Origin: Adiantum capillus-veneris
Taxonomy: Eukaryota > Streptophyta > Polypodiopsida > Polypodiales > Pteridaceae
Length of the DNA: 64,000 nucleotides
Direction of reading: 5' to 3'
NCBI GenBank assembly: GCA_014529385.2
Contig: CM043966.1
Coordinates: 39,304,037 to 39,368,036, forward strand
Both the position numbers and the translations under genes were made by a program. The first letter of the stretch is position 1. Every line of letters begins with the position of its first letter. Shown piece after piece: positions 32,866-43,630 of this stretch. Under the pieces are notes generated by a model. That model ran no database searches and was not told the origin of the DNA. It worked only from the letters and a program-made list of their open reading frames with translations.

Positions 32866-33112
32866 GTAAAATAGACTAAATGCACTGGAAAATTCCCCTA
32901 ACTGATTCTAATGGATTCTGATGGGAATGCTTATGATCATGATGTGTGCAACCAGAGGATATGCATCTACACTAAGTGACTGGGCATGCACGGTCTACGA
33001 ATAGGCTCACAAAAGTGCCAGATCACTTCTAATCTAGACTGACTGGACTGACGGAACCCTGTTATGCTGTAGCTTGTCCACGGACACACAGGGTTGGATG
33101 TGTCACGTGACA
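32731..33112 (-). repeat. G2 3' LTR, truncated
   Basis: Matches 40448-40827 closely. Truncated on the left, where it joins copia C2 within the RNase H codons. Ends with the 12-bp palindrome TGTCACGTGACA at 33101-33112. Confidence 0.88.
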
Positions 33113-33128
33113 TCCCCTCCTCTTTAAA
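33113..33128 (-). promoter_or_regulatory. G2 polypurine tract
   Basis: On the minus strand this reads TTTAAAGAGGAGGGGA directly before the LTR. Confidence 0.85.
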
Positions 33129-33129
33129 G

Positions 33130-34106
33130 TGAGAAACTGGTACCGAGCTGCATGGCTTCCTTGTACTCTAGCAACAACTCTGGATAATCCTTGAAAAACT
33201 CTTCGTCGACCCACACCACTTCGTATGTTCCTCAATCCTTGAACTTCAAAAAGTATAATGTCACTTGCTTCTTCGACCCATGTCGAAACCGATGCAACAA
33301 CACTTGCTCCGGCTCCATGACTTCAGCTTCATGGATGATCTCCGGTTCTTCTTCTTCCGAAATGTCCTTTGGAGGTGCTCCCTGAAACACTTTCAACCAA
33401 GAAACATGGAAAACGTTGTGCATTGGCCATGAGTTAGGCAACTGCAATTTCATTGAAACCTCATTTATCTTTTTAATGACTGGAAATGGACCATACATAC
33501 GAAAAGACAACTTTGGACACTCCTTTCCAACTTGCTTAAGACGTTGCTTCATGATTCTTAATACACCCAATCTCCTTCCTTGATCGAAACATCCTGACAA
33601 TGCTTATTAACCTGCCGCAAATAAGATTCCTGAGCCTTCCTTAGCCGCAGCTTCACTCTCTCAGAAATCTCATCCAATGACTGACTTTCAGCATTGGCAT
33701 CAGGCATTTGACTGCTTGAGCGAATCAAAAGTGATTGGAAAGGACGGCCAAAAGCTGCCTCATGCGAAGTTCGACCAATAGCAGAAGAAAAAGAGTCATT
33801 CAAAATAGCCTGAACCAATGGGAGGTAGAGCTCCCACTAAGACTGCTGATCATGCACATATGACTTTAAAACATCAAAAGCCAATTGATTGTAAATTTCT
33901 GTTTGACCATCTGACTGCAGATGAAAAGCCGATGAAAAATTTAACTTAGTGCCAAAATTTTCAAAGAGTACACGTCAAAAATTGGACGTGAACTTAACAT
34001 CCCTATCTGAAACAATTGATTTTGGCAAACCACAGAGGAGGCACCAATGCTTAATGAACAACCGTACTACATCTTGTGCAGTAATTGTGGCTTTACAAGG
34101 AATCAA
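33130..34106 (-). pseudogene. G2 integrase C-terminal half and chromodomain-like tail
   Basis: In element order: HLQSDGQTEIYNQLAFDVL (about 33950-33890, integrase core), NDSFSSAIGRTSHEAAFGRP, then KQVGKECPKLSFRMYGPFPV followed by NVFHVSWLKVF (the GPF/Y-type module), then EQVLLHRFRHGSKKQVTLYF then LKFKD, a stop, and GTYEVVWVDEEFFKDYPELL. The last two blocks look like a chromodomain (VLxxR ... LVKWxG ... W). There are at least two frameshifts and two stops. The upstream half of integrase lies beyond solo LTR S2. Confidence 0.78.
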
Positions 34107-35558
34107 TGTCACCAACGTGTGACTACTATCTATCCTTTTTGTTGATTTCTTTCTTATTATCTATTTACTTTCACTTTTTGGAAACACCCCTCGGGAAATC
34201 TAACTGCCCTGCATTGCATAGCTAGTGTGGAACTGTCCAGAGGAGTCTAGGCCTGAGGGCAAGAGAGCACTAAGGTTGGACAAAGACTATGGTTATCCAA
34301 AGTGGAATCCTTTGCTACAGAGGCTACATTTCAGTTCTGGATGTGGCCGCAGTGTACAAAGAGGGTCGGATGACCTAGAAAGATACAATGGCAACATCTC
34401 CTAAAATTTACGGAACTGCTATTTTGGGACCTGAAAATGTGTTGACGTCATTACCTCCGGAATGACAAAGGGAACATTTTCTTACTCTGCCGTGAAGTCA
34501 ACTGGGCAGCCGGTTGGGAGATTTTTAGGCGGCAACCCCGAAACGGGAAAATGCTTGTAAATGTGCCAAGTGGCACCTTCTGGTGCACTTGCCTCATGCA
34601 ACAAGAGTTGGCGCTGAATTTAGGAGGGGGAGAGCCTCATTTTCAGTTTTGTCACAGGTTAAGAGCTATGGAGTGCTTGCTTTCCCTCTTATGCACAGTG
34701 CGGTGCAAGGAGTGATGCCCTGCACGCTATGCACTGCCCTCTCTCTCCCCTATGGCAGTATGTTATGCCCCACTAGTGGGCTTTTCATTTGACCAATGTA
34801 CAGTTGTGTGGGTTCATGCGCGATTGCCGAGGCAAGAGCCTCTTGCACAGGTACTGGATTAGCTAGCGGCTAATTCCCTGCAGGTACAGGTGAATTCGGA
34901 AAGGTTTCACGCCAGAAATCTCGTCCGATTCAAAGGGCAAGCAGCCCTACAGCTGCGGGAGCTCTAGGACTTGCTAAGGATGCGATCGGCACGCGAAACG
35001 GAGCCCGAAACAGTAAATTACAGCCTACTGTGTATTTTTGCAGGTTTAGGGTTTTGGCCCTAAACGGACCCTAATACCCCCAGGAGGTTCGGGGACGCAA
35101 GGGGACCGCTGTACAGGTGATCTGGCGCATTTTCAGGGCTGAAAACAGAGAATTCAGCGTGCTGCAGATTCTCGCTAGGTTTTGCAAAGTGCCCGTATGC
35201 ATCGGGAAAGTCATTTAATGCGTGGGAATATTGACCGTGAAGGGTTCTAGTACAGTTATGCTGCCGAAATCAGGCCAAAACAGTCAAAATTCAGCCAAGG
35301 TTGTGCGGGGTAGCTTGGAAAGAACCACGGCGTTTATTCCCTCTTTTAAACAATAAAGAAATACCGAAAGGGGCGCCTAAGTTAGGGGCCAATCTGGTGT
35401 CGGTCTTCTCATACAGGTGCATTCTAGCATCTGTATCCCATTCCCCTCTCTTGTGTCACTATAGCACAGGTAAAATAGACGACTAATAATGGGTGAAAGC
35501 TAAATCAAGGTTTAAAGTAAAGTCTACCGCCCTTTTTGGATTGAACAGGCCGGTTTCA
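34107..35558 (+). mobile_element. Solo LTR S2 (1452 bp), TSD ATCAA
   Basis: Starts TGTCACCAACG and ends GGCCGGTTTCA. Flanked by ATCAA at 34102-34106 and 35559-35563. It splits the G2 integrase core. Longest of the S copies, with the AATAAAG signal near 35350. Related to S1, S3 and the split fragment at 18511/24529. Confidence 0.95.
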
Positions 35559-35563
35559 ATCAA

Positions 35564-36350
35564 CATGCAAAACTTGTTAAAACGATCAACAATTGTCAAA
35601 CATTGAGTGTTTCTTGAATGCAAACTTGGTGGTAGGTTAGTCACAAAATCCATAGAAATATCTTGAAAAGGTCCATCGTGAATAGGTAGTGGAAGCAAGA
35701 GGCCTTGCTGCTTACCCCAAGGAGCTTTTACTTTTTGACATATAGTGCCCTGTGTGTCATAACGAAACACGTATTTTCGCATTTTAGGCCAATAAAAGAA
35801 TCGTTCAATTTTTTCCAAAGTGGTGTTCGTTCCCCTTTGCCCACCCGTGAGAATCATGTGCATCATGCAATATGGTTGGCCTGAGAGAGAGCAACACACA
35901 TAAACATTGACGAAAATACAACAATCCATCACGAATGAGATAGTTGCTTGGCCCTTGGGAAGCAAGAGCCTGCAACCAATGCTTACCAAACTCGGAATCC
36001 GCATACTGATTCTTCATGCTGTCAAAAGACTCACCCTGAATAGAAAATGTGGATCTTGACTCAAGAGCCAAAATTTGTCCTTTGCGACTCAACGCATCTG
36101 CACCAGGGTTAGCTTTTCCAGGCACATACTCAATCAAACCTCCTAATTGCTCAAAAATTGTGACCACCGTGCTTGGCGATCACTCCAATGTGCACTAGAC
36201 ATAGACTGGAGCCACTTGAGGGCTTGATGATCTGTGCGCACTGTAAACTCTCTACCATAAAAAAAAATGCTTCCAATGCTTAAAAGAGTGAATGACACAC
36301 AAAAGTTCTTTATCATAAACTGAATAATTCTTTTTCGCACTGTTGAGCTT
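35564..36350 (-). pseudogene. G2 RNase H end and integrase N-terminal half
   Basis: Frames give FTVRTDHQALKWLQSMSSAH (RNase H end), EYVPGKANPGADALSRK, then an integrase zinc-binding region with GTNTTLEKIERFFYWPKM. The core start follows: GPFQDISMDFVTNLPPSLHS then CLTIVDRFNKFCMLI. Two or three frameshifts. Continues at 34106 beyond S2. Confidence 0.8.
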
Positions 36351-37600
36351 CCGGCTAAGGAAAGCTACAGAACCACCATGCTGCTGAAGCACAGCGCCTA
36401 TGGCGACATTGCTCGCATCCGTCCATACCTCAAAGGGATCATCCCAAGAGGCAAGGATAAGACACGGTGCTTCTGTCACCGCAACCTTGAGGGCTGCGAA
36501 AGCTTCAATGGCTGCCTCGGGCAAGTCTACGCGCTGACGGCGAGTCTTTACCCCTTTCAAAACATCAGTCATAGGTGCAGCAATGTGTACAAAATTCTCT
36601 ATGTGCGAACTATATGCTTGACATAAACCAAGAAAAGAACGCACATCATATGCAGTTTTGGGCAAATCCCAATTACGAACCTGTTCCACCTTCGCGGGAT
36701 CTAGCTTGACGCCTTCTGTAGAAATGATATAACCCAGATAAGTGACTTCAATAAGAAAAAATTCAAACTTCTTAGCTGCAATGTACAATTGACACTCATC
36801 CAAACGAGTTAGTACCCTTTCGACATCTCTTTCATGTTGTTCCCACGATGCAGAAAAAATGAGAATATCATCCAAAAAGATGAACACACATACACTGACC
36901 ATATCGCTGAAACGACCTACCATGAGACGATTAAATGTACCCACGACACTTGTCAATCCAAAAGACATAACAATATACTCCCATTACCCTCGCTCGGTGC
37001 GAAAAGCGATCTTGAAAATGTCGCCTTTGAATACCCGTACCTGATGGTATCCACTTTTGAGATCGACCTTGCTGAAAACCTTTGCCCCATTGAGCCTATC
37101 GAGGATATACTCAATGCGAGGCATAGAAAACTTGTTCTTGACGGTCATCTTGTTTAATGCCCTATAATCAACACACAAACAAAACAAACCATCTTTCTTG
37201 CGAACAAACAAAATAGGGGCAGCGAAAGGACTTACACTAGGCCGTATCAATCCTCTAGCCACCAACTCTGTGAGTTGTCGCTCTAACTCTTCCTCCTGTG
37301 TCTTGTTCAAACGATAGGGAGCCTTACTGACAGGCTGTGCCCCCTCCATAAGCTCGATGCGATGGTCCTCCAGCCGCTCGGGTGGGAGACGAGGTGGAAG
37401 ATCATCCTGCAAAAAGAGATGTTTAAACTTCGTAAACAAATCTGAATACTTAGCTGGAGCCTGAATGCTCTTGGAAACAGGAGCAGCATAGATGAATGCC
37501 GCTTGTGCTCCTCGTCGTAATTCACGCTTTACCTGCACATGAGAGATGAGAGGCAAAGAATGCAAGCCCTCCTCAGCACGAATGATGAGGGGGGAGTCAA
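36252..37600 (-). pseudogene. G2 reverse transcriptase and RNase H
   Basis: Two frames cover RT: YRLNKTQEEELERQLTEL, APILFVRKKDG, VDYRALNKMTVKNKF, KVDLKSGYHQVRV, then after a frameshift at about 36980 MSFGLTSVVGTFNRLM, FIFLDDILIFS and YLGYIISTEGVKLDPAKVEQ. The catalytic box is FLDD where YIDD/YLDD is usual. RNase H follows: PFEVWTDASNVAIGAVLQQ, FLSRKLNSAKKNYSVYDKEL. The coding sequence is otherwise well preserved, suggesting moderate age. Confidence 0.88.
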
Positions 37601-38095
37601 TTTTGGCATGTAAAGTGAGAGTGTTAGTCTCCCAATCAATGAGAGGTTTGAGTTCATAAAACCATCTTATGCCCAAAATCATATCACATTCTGAGAGAGG
37701 AGACACAAGAAATTTCAAACTGAAAGAAGATTGTTGAACGGTAAACATCACATCAAGGCACTCCTTCGTGATGAGAGAGTCCACATCCTGAGAGAGGAGA
37801 CACAAGAAATTTCCTACTGAAAGAAGCTTGTTGAACGGTAAACATCACATCAAAAGGCACTCCTTCGTGATGAGAGAGTCTATACCAGGAGCGAAGCCAG
37901 AAACCTCGAGAGGAGATTTCTGACTAACCTCTAGGCGGGCTCTCTCAACAAGAGAGGGACTAATCACATCATGCATACTGCCTGGATCAAACAATATGAT
38001 AAAACGCTGACCCTTTACATGACCATAACACTTCATGAGAGACTCATCAACGTGTGTGTCGGAGTCATGTGAAGATGCAGGGTGGTGTGTTATAG
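37600..38095 (-). pseudogene. G2 aspartic protease region
   Basis: Reads DESLMKCYGHVKGQRFIILF, then DPGSMHDVISPSLVERARLE (catalytic DPGS, DSGS-type) and SPLSECDMILGIRWFYELKP with IDWETNTLTL. A segment in the middle is tandemly duplicated (37691-37885), which repeats part of the domain (SLITKECL appears twice) and breaks the frame. Confidence 0.8.
37691..37885. repeat. 97-bp tandem duplication within G2 protease
   Basis: The two units start at 37691 and 37788 and differ at only a few bases plus a 2-bp indel. It is absent from G1. Confidence 0.9.
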
Positions 38096-38103
38096 TGCTT
38101 GTG

Positions 38104-38533
38104 GCATAGTTACACGGAACGGGAACGGGCAACGGGAACGGGGGGCTCCGGGACGTTTCCGGAACGGGGGGCCCTTGGGGTGGCGGAACGGAAACGGAGG
38201 CCGGAACGGTAGCCTTGAGGGAAAGGGAGAGGGAGCCTTGAGGAAGAGGGTGAGATAGAGAGCTTGAGAGAGAGAGGGTTTAAAGCCCTTCTTTATATAG
38301 GAGAGGATGGAAATAACACCCCCCCAAAAGTTCAAAAAATCTGCCCCAAACTGTCATTTTTTAAAACTTTGGTGTTCTGGATTTGCCGTTCCGGGCCCCG
38401 TTCCGCCTGCCGTTCCGGTTATGCCTGGGAAGGGAACGACGTTCCGGTCCCGTTCCCGTTTCAAGGAGGCACCAGGCTTGGGAACGCGTTCCGGGAACGG
38501 GAGGGCCCCGTTCCGCCCGTTCCCTGTTACTAT
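38104..38533. mobile_element. hAT-like MITE (430 bp) with GGAACGGG arrays, TSD TGCTTGTG
   Basis: Flanked by an 8-bp direct repeat TGCTTGTG (38096-38103 and 38534-38541), the size made by hAT transposases. The ends are inverted repeats: left ATAGTTACACGGAACGGG, right (reverse strand) ATAGTAACAGGGAACGGG. More than a dozen GGAACGG words lie in both orientations inside each half. No coding capacity. The left end resembles that of the hAT transposon at 16426. The exact end is uncertain by 1-2 bp. Confidence 0.8.
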
Positions 38534-38541
38534 TGCTTGTG

Positions 38542-39830
38542 ATTGTTGTGAGTGCCTTTTGTTCTTTAGGTGGAGTTGTCTTAGGACAAGCCTTCTTAAT
38601 GTGACACTTGACGTGACATTGAAAACATCTACCTTCTTTAACATAAATCACTTGTTCTCCAGCCGTGATGTATCCTCCTACATTTCCTTGTGCAGCTTTT
38701 TCATCTGGGTTTAGCTTAGGTTTTGCAGGTGCTTTAGTTTTACCCTTAAATTCATTGTTAGAGTTCTTTTCCGAGGAATTAGAGGAAGAAGGGCTAGAAG
38801 AATTACCATTCTTACCGTTCTTACCATTCTGCGTGTTGTGCGAATTCTGCAGGGTTCCTTGAGAAGTCTTGTTTTCCTTAGGCTTTCCCTTGTTATGCTT
38901 CATCTCGTATACAAGAGCAATCGCTACGCCTTGTTGAGATCAATTGGATCAAGTACCTCGACATCATACTTGATATACTCGTCCAATCCGTAAAGGAATG
39001 CCTCCTTGCGCTCCGAATCCGATTTGCGTAATTGAGTGCCGAGCTGCAAAACACGATTAGGGAAAGACATAACCCGCATACCATTTTGCTTGAGAGCGCG
39101 CCAATCGTCCTTCAATCGTGCGAGATACTAAGGTGGCATAAACCCCGCTTTGAGCTTGTCTTGGAAATCAGCCCAACTGAAGGACACGGGCGTGAGTTCG
39201 TCGGCTTCCTCTAGGTGCGCGGCTAGCTGTGCCTCTTGCCATGCGTGGTACCAATTGATGGCATCACCGGCAAGGTACATAGTTGCCGTCAATACCTTGC
39301 TATTCCCTAACTTCTTAGTTGTCGCAAAATAAGCATTAAATTGATGCAACCAAGAATGAATAACCGTAGCATCCATCTTACCATCATACTTACTGAAAGT
39401 CAACTTCTCTGACTGGGTTGTTGGAATCCGCATCGTGGCTTGCACCACTTGAGGAACTCCCACGATCTTTGGCTGGTTCAGACTTCGAGGCAAGTACTTG
39501 TCGAACCAATTCTTGAGTACGTAGTTCTCTTTGAGCCTCACACTCGGCCTCCCAGACCGCACGTCTTGCTACCGCTTCCTCCTTTCTTTGTTTTTTTCTT
39601 TCTTTTCGTTCGTCGCGTTCGCGTTCCAAGGCAATGCGAGTCTCTTCTTATTTGGCCATCATGTCCATCATCTGCTTGACCATTGCCTCCATAGGGTTTG
39701 GTACACTATGTGGCGTAGATGGCGAAGGGGGAGGGTCGGAAAAATCTCTTGGTGGGGAAAATTCTTCGTCGCCTCTCTCATGCGCATCACCTGTATGCGA
39801 AGTATCCAATCCGCTTCGGGTGACGACCAT
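38542..39830 (-). pseudogene. G2 gag
   Basis: Starts MVVTRSGLDTSHTG at 39830. After an in-frame stop at about 39648 comes a charged coiled-coil stretch (ALERERDERKERKKQRKEEA). The gag core follows: SEKLTFSKYDGKMDATVIHS, TATMYLAGDAINWYHAWQEA, FQDKLKAGFMPP then LGTQLRKSDSERKEAFLYGL. Then come a Ser/Asn-rich linker and zinc knuckle CFQCHVKCHIKKAC, in which the usual Gly before His is Cys. Frameshifts lie near 39128 and 38930. The MITE sits just downstream. Confidence 0.85.
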
Positions 39831-40114
39831 GCACTATGATCTGTGGTTCTTAAGTTCACGAGGAACTTGGGTTCTTGAGGGTCTTGAGGTTCTTGAGGTT
39901 TTCTTTCGCTTGTAAACCGTGTTTGAGAAGGATCTTCTCTTCACCCGAGTTCTACTCCTTTCCGCAGGCGCACCCCTTGGCGGCCTTGCGCTCACACCAA
40001 GGTTGCTTTTTCCCACCTCACGTCTATTGGCCGGCCGCTAAGTGCACGGTCCCCTCTCAATGAGTGAAAGGGGAGGCTGGACAAGCCCTTCTTTCTTGGG
40101 ATTCCTGTCACTCT
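39831..40114 (-). other. G2 5' leader remnant
   Basis: Matches the G1 leader (22953-23230) up to about 40114, where it jumps into LTR sequence. The segment that should hold the primer site is deleted. Confidence 0.75.
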
Positions 40115-40827
40115 TCGAATGAAAGGCTGAATTTCGGGGCTGTTTTATGCTGCTGAAAAAACGCAGGTTTGGCTGCTAAAAACGCTGATGTCAATGCTGC
40201 GTTTTGGGCTGAAAACGCTGCTTGATCTGCTGCGGGTCAATGTTGAAAACGCCAAGAGGACAGCCCTGCTGGCAATGGTGAAAAACGCTAGATGCAAAGG
40301 GGGGATGCAGTCCGGTATCTACTGAAAAACGCCAAGGCAAAAGGGGGGGCTGGCGATGAGGAAAAACGCTAGGGATAGCTGCTTGGGGAAATCGCCAAGG
40401 GATGCTTGGGGAGTCTTGTTGAGAGAGGGGAGAACCTGTCGCCAATGGCTTGTTGTTCTCCTTGCTCATCTGTTGTTTAGTGCTAACCTTGGTTTGCTTA
40501 TATGTTTTCTTACCCAATTTGCCCTACCTACTTTCCAACAAAAGTCACTTAAATTAATAAGTGAAAAATGTCAAAAATAGGTACAACAGGCTAAATGCAC
40601 TAGAAAATTTTCCTAATTGATTCTAATGGATTCTGATGGAAATGCTTATGATCATGCTGTGTGCAACCAGAGGATATGTATCTACACTAAGTGACTGGGC
40701 ATGCACGGTCTACAAATAGACTCACAAAAGTACCAGATCACCTCTAATCTAGACTGACTGGACTGACGGAACCCTGTTATGTTGTAGCTTGTCCACGGAC
40801 ACATAGGGTTGGATGTGTCACGTGACA
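40115..40827 (-). repeat. G2 5' LTR, lacking U5 end
   Basis: Contains about nine GAAAAACGC / AAAACGCTAG words between 40150 and 40400 (TAGCGTTTTC on the element's strand), a TATA-like CATATAAGC at about 40500, and ends with TGTCACGTGACA at 40816-40827. Confidence 0.82.
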
Positions 40828-42640
40828 CATGAGGCAGGACCCCCGTTCCTAGGGTTCTCGAGGCCAGAGTCTCTAGTCTTCTGCAGTCTGCTACTAAATA
40901 TGTGTGTCGGGTCACTTTTAGTGAACTTACATATTTATTAGCAGTATTTAGCTATTTATCAAGATCGTGGGGTTTTGGCTGTGGTTGGGCAATGTAATCG
41001 GCTCGTAGGACGGTAGACGTAGGCTTTCACCCGATCTTTACGCTGTTTACTTTTCTTAAACTTTTCGACACAAAGGAACTTCACGTATAAACCTGTGGCT
41101 AGGAATTACACTTCAAAACACTTCACGACTTGGTAGCTAGAGCGCTCCCAAGTAGACACTAACACCCTGTTGACCCCAAAGACTGGCGCCCCTTTCGGTA
41201 TTTCTTTACTCTTATTGCAAATAAACGATCCGTACACTTTCATCTAACTCTCACCAAGCTGTCTGAACCTGTCCATGACTGTAATTGCAGGTTTTTGACC
41301 CAATGTCCGTAGCATATCGATGCCAAAACCCTTTTAGATCAAAATTACATGTGTAGGACACTTTCCCTCGCGTTCTGGAAGCTTTCCAGTGAGCTGCAGG
41401 TCAATTTCAGCAAGCTGTAATTCCCTGTTTGCCACCGTCAAGTGCCCAAAGCCCTGTTTACGCATCCCGAGGCTTTCCTGAGGCTCCCTTGGAGTTCTCT
41501 TGCACTTTAGGTACGAAACCCTAAACCTGCAGAAAAACACAGCAAGCTGTAATTTCCTCGTTCTGTGCGGAGCGAACACGTCTATGCATGCCTCAGACGC
41601 TCCCGCACGCAATGGGACAGTTCCCCTTTGAAACGGACGAGTTTCCACGCGAGAAAACTCTTCGTTTTCGTAATTCTTCGTGATGGAACTATGCGTACTT
41701 GTGGGGGATTAGCAATTAGCTAATCTTGTACCTGTTCATAAGGCTCTTGCCTTGGCAAACGCGGATAAAACCCTCAGAATTGTACATGGTCAATTGAGAA
41801 GCCCATCTAGTGGGGGATTACCATATGTGCCAAATGGGGGAGAGAGATGCGCGACAGCAAATCATTGCATTACATGAGACAAGGGAGAAGGCAAGCTTTC
41901 CATTAAAGCTGTGACCACCTACACCCACACACTGTAAAGCACACAATGTGTACATATCAGCCCCCCTCTCAAATTTGGGCACCCCCTTTTGGATGAGCCT
42001 TCTAGAAGGTGTGTGTTGGCCTGCATGCACCTCCTTGACTGCCATGTGTTCATTTGACTACCTTTGGTTTAATTTCCTAGTACCCACCAACTTATAACGT
42101 GTAGCAAGGGGGCCTAAATGACTTTGAACTGAGCCCAGACGCCCTTTTAGTATTTACTGCTCAGATTTCAATGCCAGTCGGCCTGACCAACTCGTGGCCA
42201 CAAGGCCTTCCAAGTTCCCGTCTGCAGATGAAACTCTCGACCATCAGCCGTTTCACACTGGCCACACAAGTCCGACCATTTGCGACTTCAAAAAGCAGGT
42301 CCCAAAAATTAAATAAAAATCATCGAAAAGAAACAAACAACTAAGGTTAGTGGTTGCCATAGCATCGTGACAGGCAAACTTTGGGTTTGCCTATATACGC
42401 AACCCCTCCCCTCCCCCCTTGTACTTTTGGCATGTTCAGTGCAGAGATCCAGCGTTTGGGCACACTCTACTCTCTCTAGCGTTTTCTGTCTGGCTAGCGT
42501 TTTGGTGTGCATACGACAACCTCTCTCTAGCGTTTTCTCTCTCTACAACGATCTCTCTCCATCTGGCATTTTCCACTTGTGATCCTCTCTCCTCTTGTTA
42601 GCGCTCCCCATCCCCAACGTGTGCACACCCTCTTCGATGT
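40828..42640 (+). mobile_element. LTR of family B, copy 2, split by solo LTR S3
   Basis: The halves 40828-40992 and 42373-42640 together match copy 1 (6988-7335): TGAGGCAGGACCCCC, GTTCCTAGGGTT, ACTAAATATGTG, then after S3 the TATA segment CTATATACGCAACCCC (42391) and repeated CTCTAGCGTTTTC motifs (42476, 42494, 42538). The right boundary and internal domain are not identified. Confidence 0.7.
40993..42372 (-). mobile_element. Solo LTR S3 (1380 bp), TSD GGCAA
   Basis: Read on the minus strand it starts TGTCACGATGC and ends CCGATTACA. Flanked by GGCAA at 40988-40992 and 42373-42377. Same family as S1 and S2 but in the opposite orientation and in a different host sequence. Confidence 0.95.
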
Positions 42641-43241
42641 GCCAGTGCCGGTGGTGTGTTCCCATATATTATTTGCCTCGAAAACAACATCCTCTCTTGT
42701 CATAAAGTTTTGACACAAGGAAAGGTAGTCCAAAATGCATTCCCTTGTGGAAGCACCCAATGGGAACGTGGCAGCAAATAAGAATGTACTAAAACACGTT
42801 TCCCATTTTGAAGCATGTGGCAAGAAGTTCCAAGCCATGTTCCCTGTATTCCCTATGAGTATTATTGCTAGGGGTACCCGAGGCAGTAATTGTTCCCTTT
42901 GTTTCTAAGAGTAGGTCTAACAGGCCTACAATAGAGGTCACTAAGGGCCCAATTTACTATTAACTTCACTGAAAAGAAGTGATTGCCAAGCCTTGTTCTA
43001 TGCAAAAAAACTCACAACTTAAGAGAACCTAGAGTAAGGGGAGGTTACATGTTGCCATGCAGTGGTATGTATTAGCCATCCCAATGAAGACCATCTAATT
43101 ACAATCTACTCTAAATGAAGCCAGATCTTCCATGCCTTTGTACTGTGTTTGATATGCACGATCACCTCAGAATCACGGCTCAAACAAGTATATCCTTGCG
43201 TTCCTGTCCAGCTTCTAATCTTTAGAGATGGAAAATAATAC

Positions 43242-43297
<56 letters not shown>

Positions 43298-43630
43298 TAT
43301 GCATACAATAGAAATGGAGACTAACCCTGCATCCAGGAACCCAAGGGTGAGGACGCAAATGAGTGCTTGTGCCCCTAAGCGCGTAAAGGAGAAACTCGGC
43401 TGCTTCACCTCTCCTTCCTCTTCTGCTCCTCCGCGTCCTGCCCTTAACACCACGCTCCTCTGCTGCAATCTTCGACCAGCTCTCGAGTTCCACTTAAATT
43501 CAAGAAGCGCTATCCCACCTGGAATACAAACTGCGCGAGTGGCAGGTAGAACAACAGCACATGAGAGCGGCAATGGCAGCGAGCATACAAGCTCGCGAGC
43601 TCCAACAGAGCACATGTCGGGATAACTAGT
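42641..43630. other. Unassigned region with CT microsatellite
   Basis: No supportable gene. A minus-strand frame of 243 codons (43106-43837) and a plus-strand frame of 108 codons (43299-43625) exist, but both run through or beside a CT tract and show no domain. Confidence 0.5.
43244..43292. repeat. (CT)24 microsatellite
   Basis: A 49-bp CT tract about 550 bp upstream of the C4 primer site. Confidence 0.95.

Larger units (their letters stand above)
32731..40827 (-). mobile_element. Gypsy element G2 (chromovirus-like), with nested S2 and MITE
   Basis: A minus-strand element with gag, zinc knuckle, protease, RT, RNase H, integrase and a chromodomain-like tail in order, all with frameshifts. 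LTR parts lie at 32731-33112 (3') and 40115-40827 (5'). Both start in element orientation with the palindrome TGTCACGTGACA and both lack their U5 ends. The 5' side has also lost the primer site. A solo S LTR sits in integrase and a hAT-like MITE near the gag-protease border. Left edge: fused to C2. Right edge: abuts LTR B. Confidence 0.88.

Noticed and set aside
34107-35558. Insertion S2 as a full retrotransposon
   Set aside because: The target duplication brackets a single LTR with no primer site or coding region, so it is a solo LTR.
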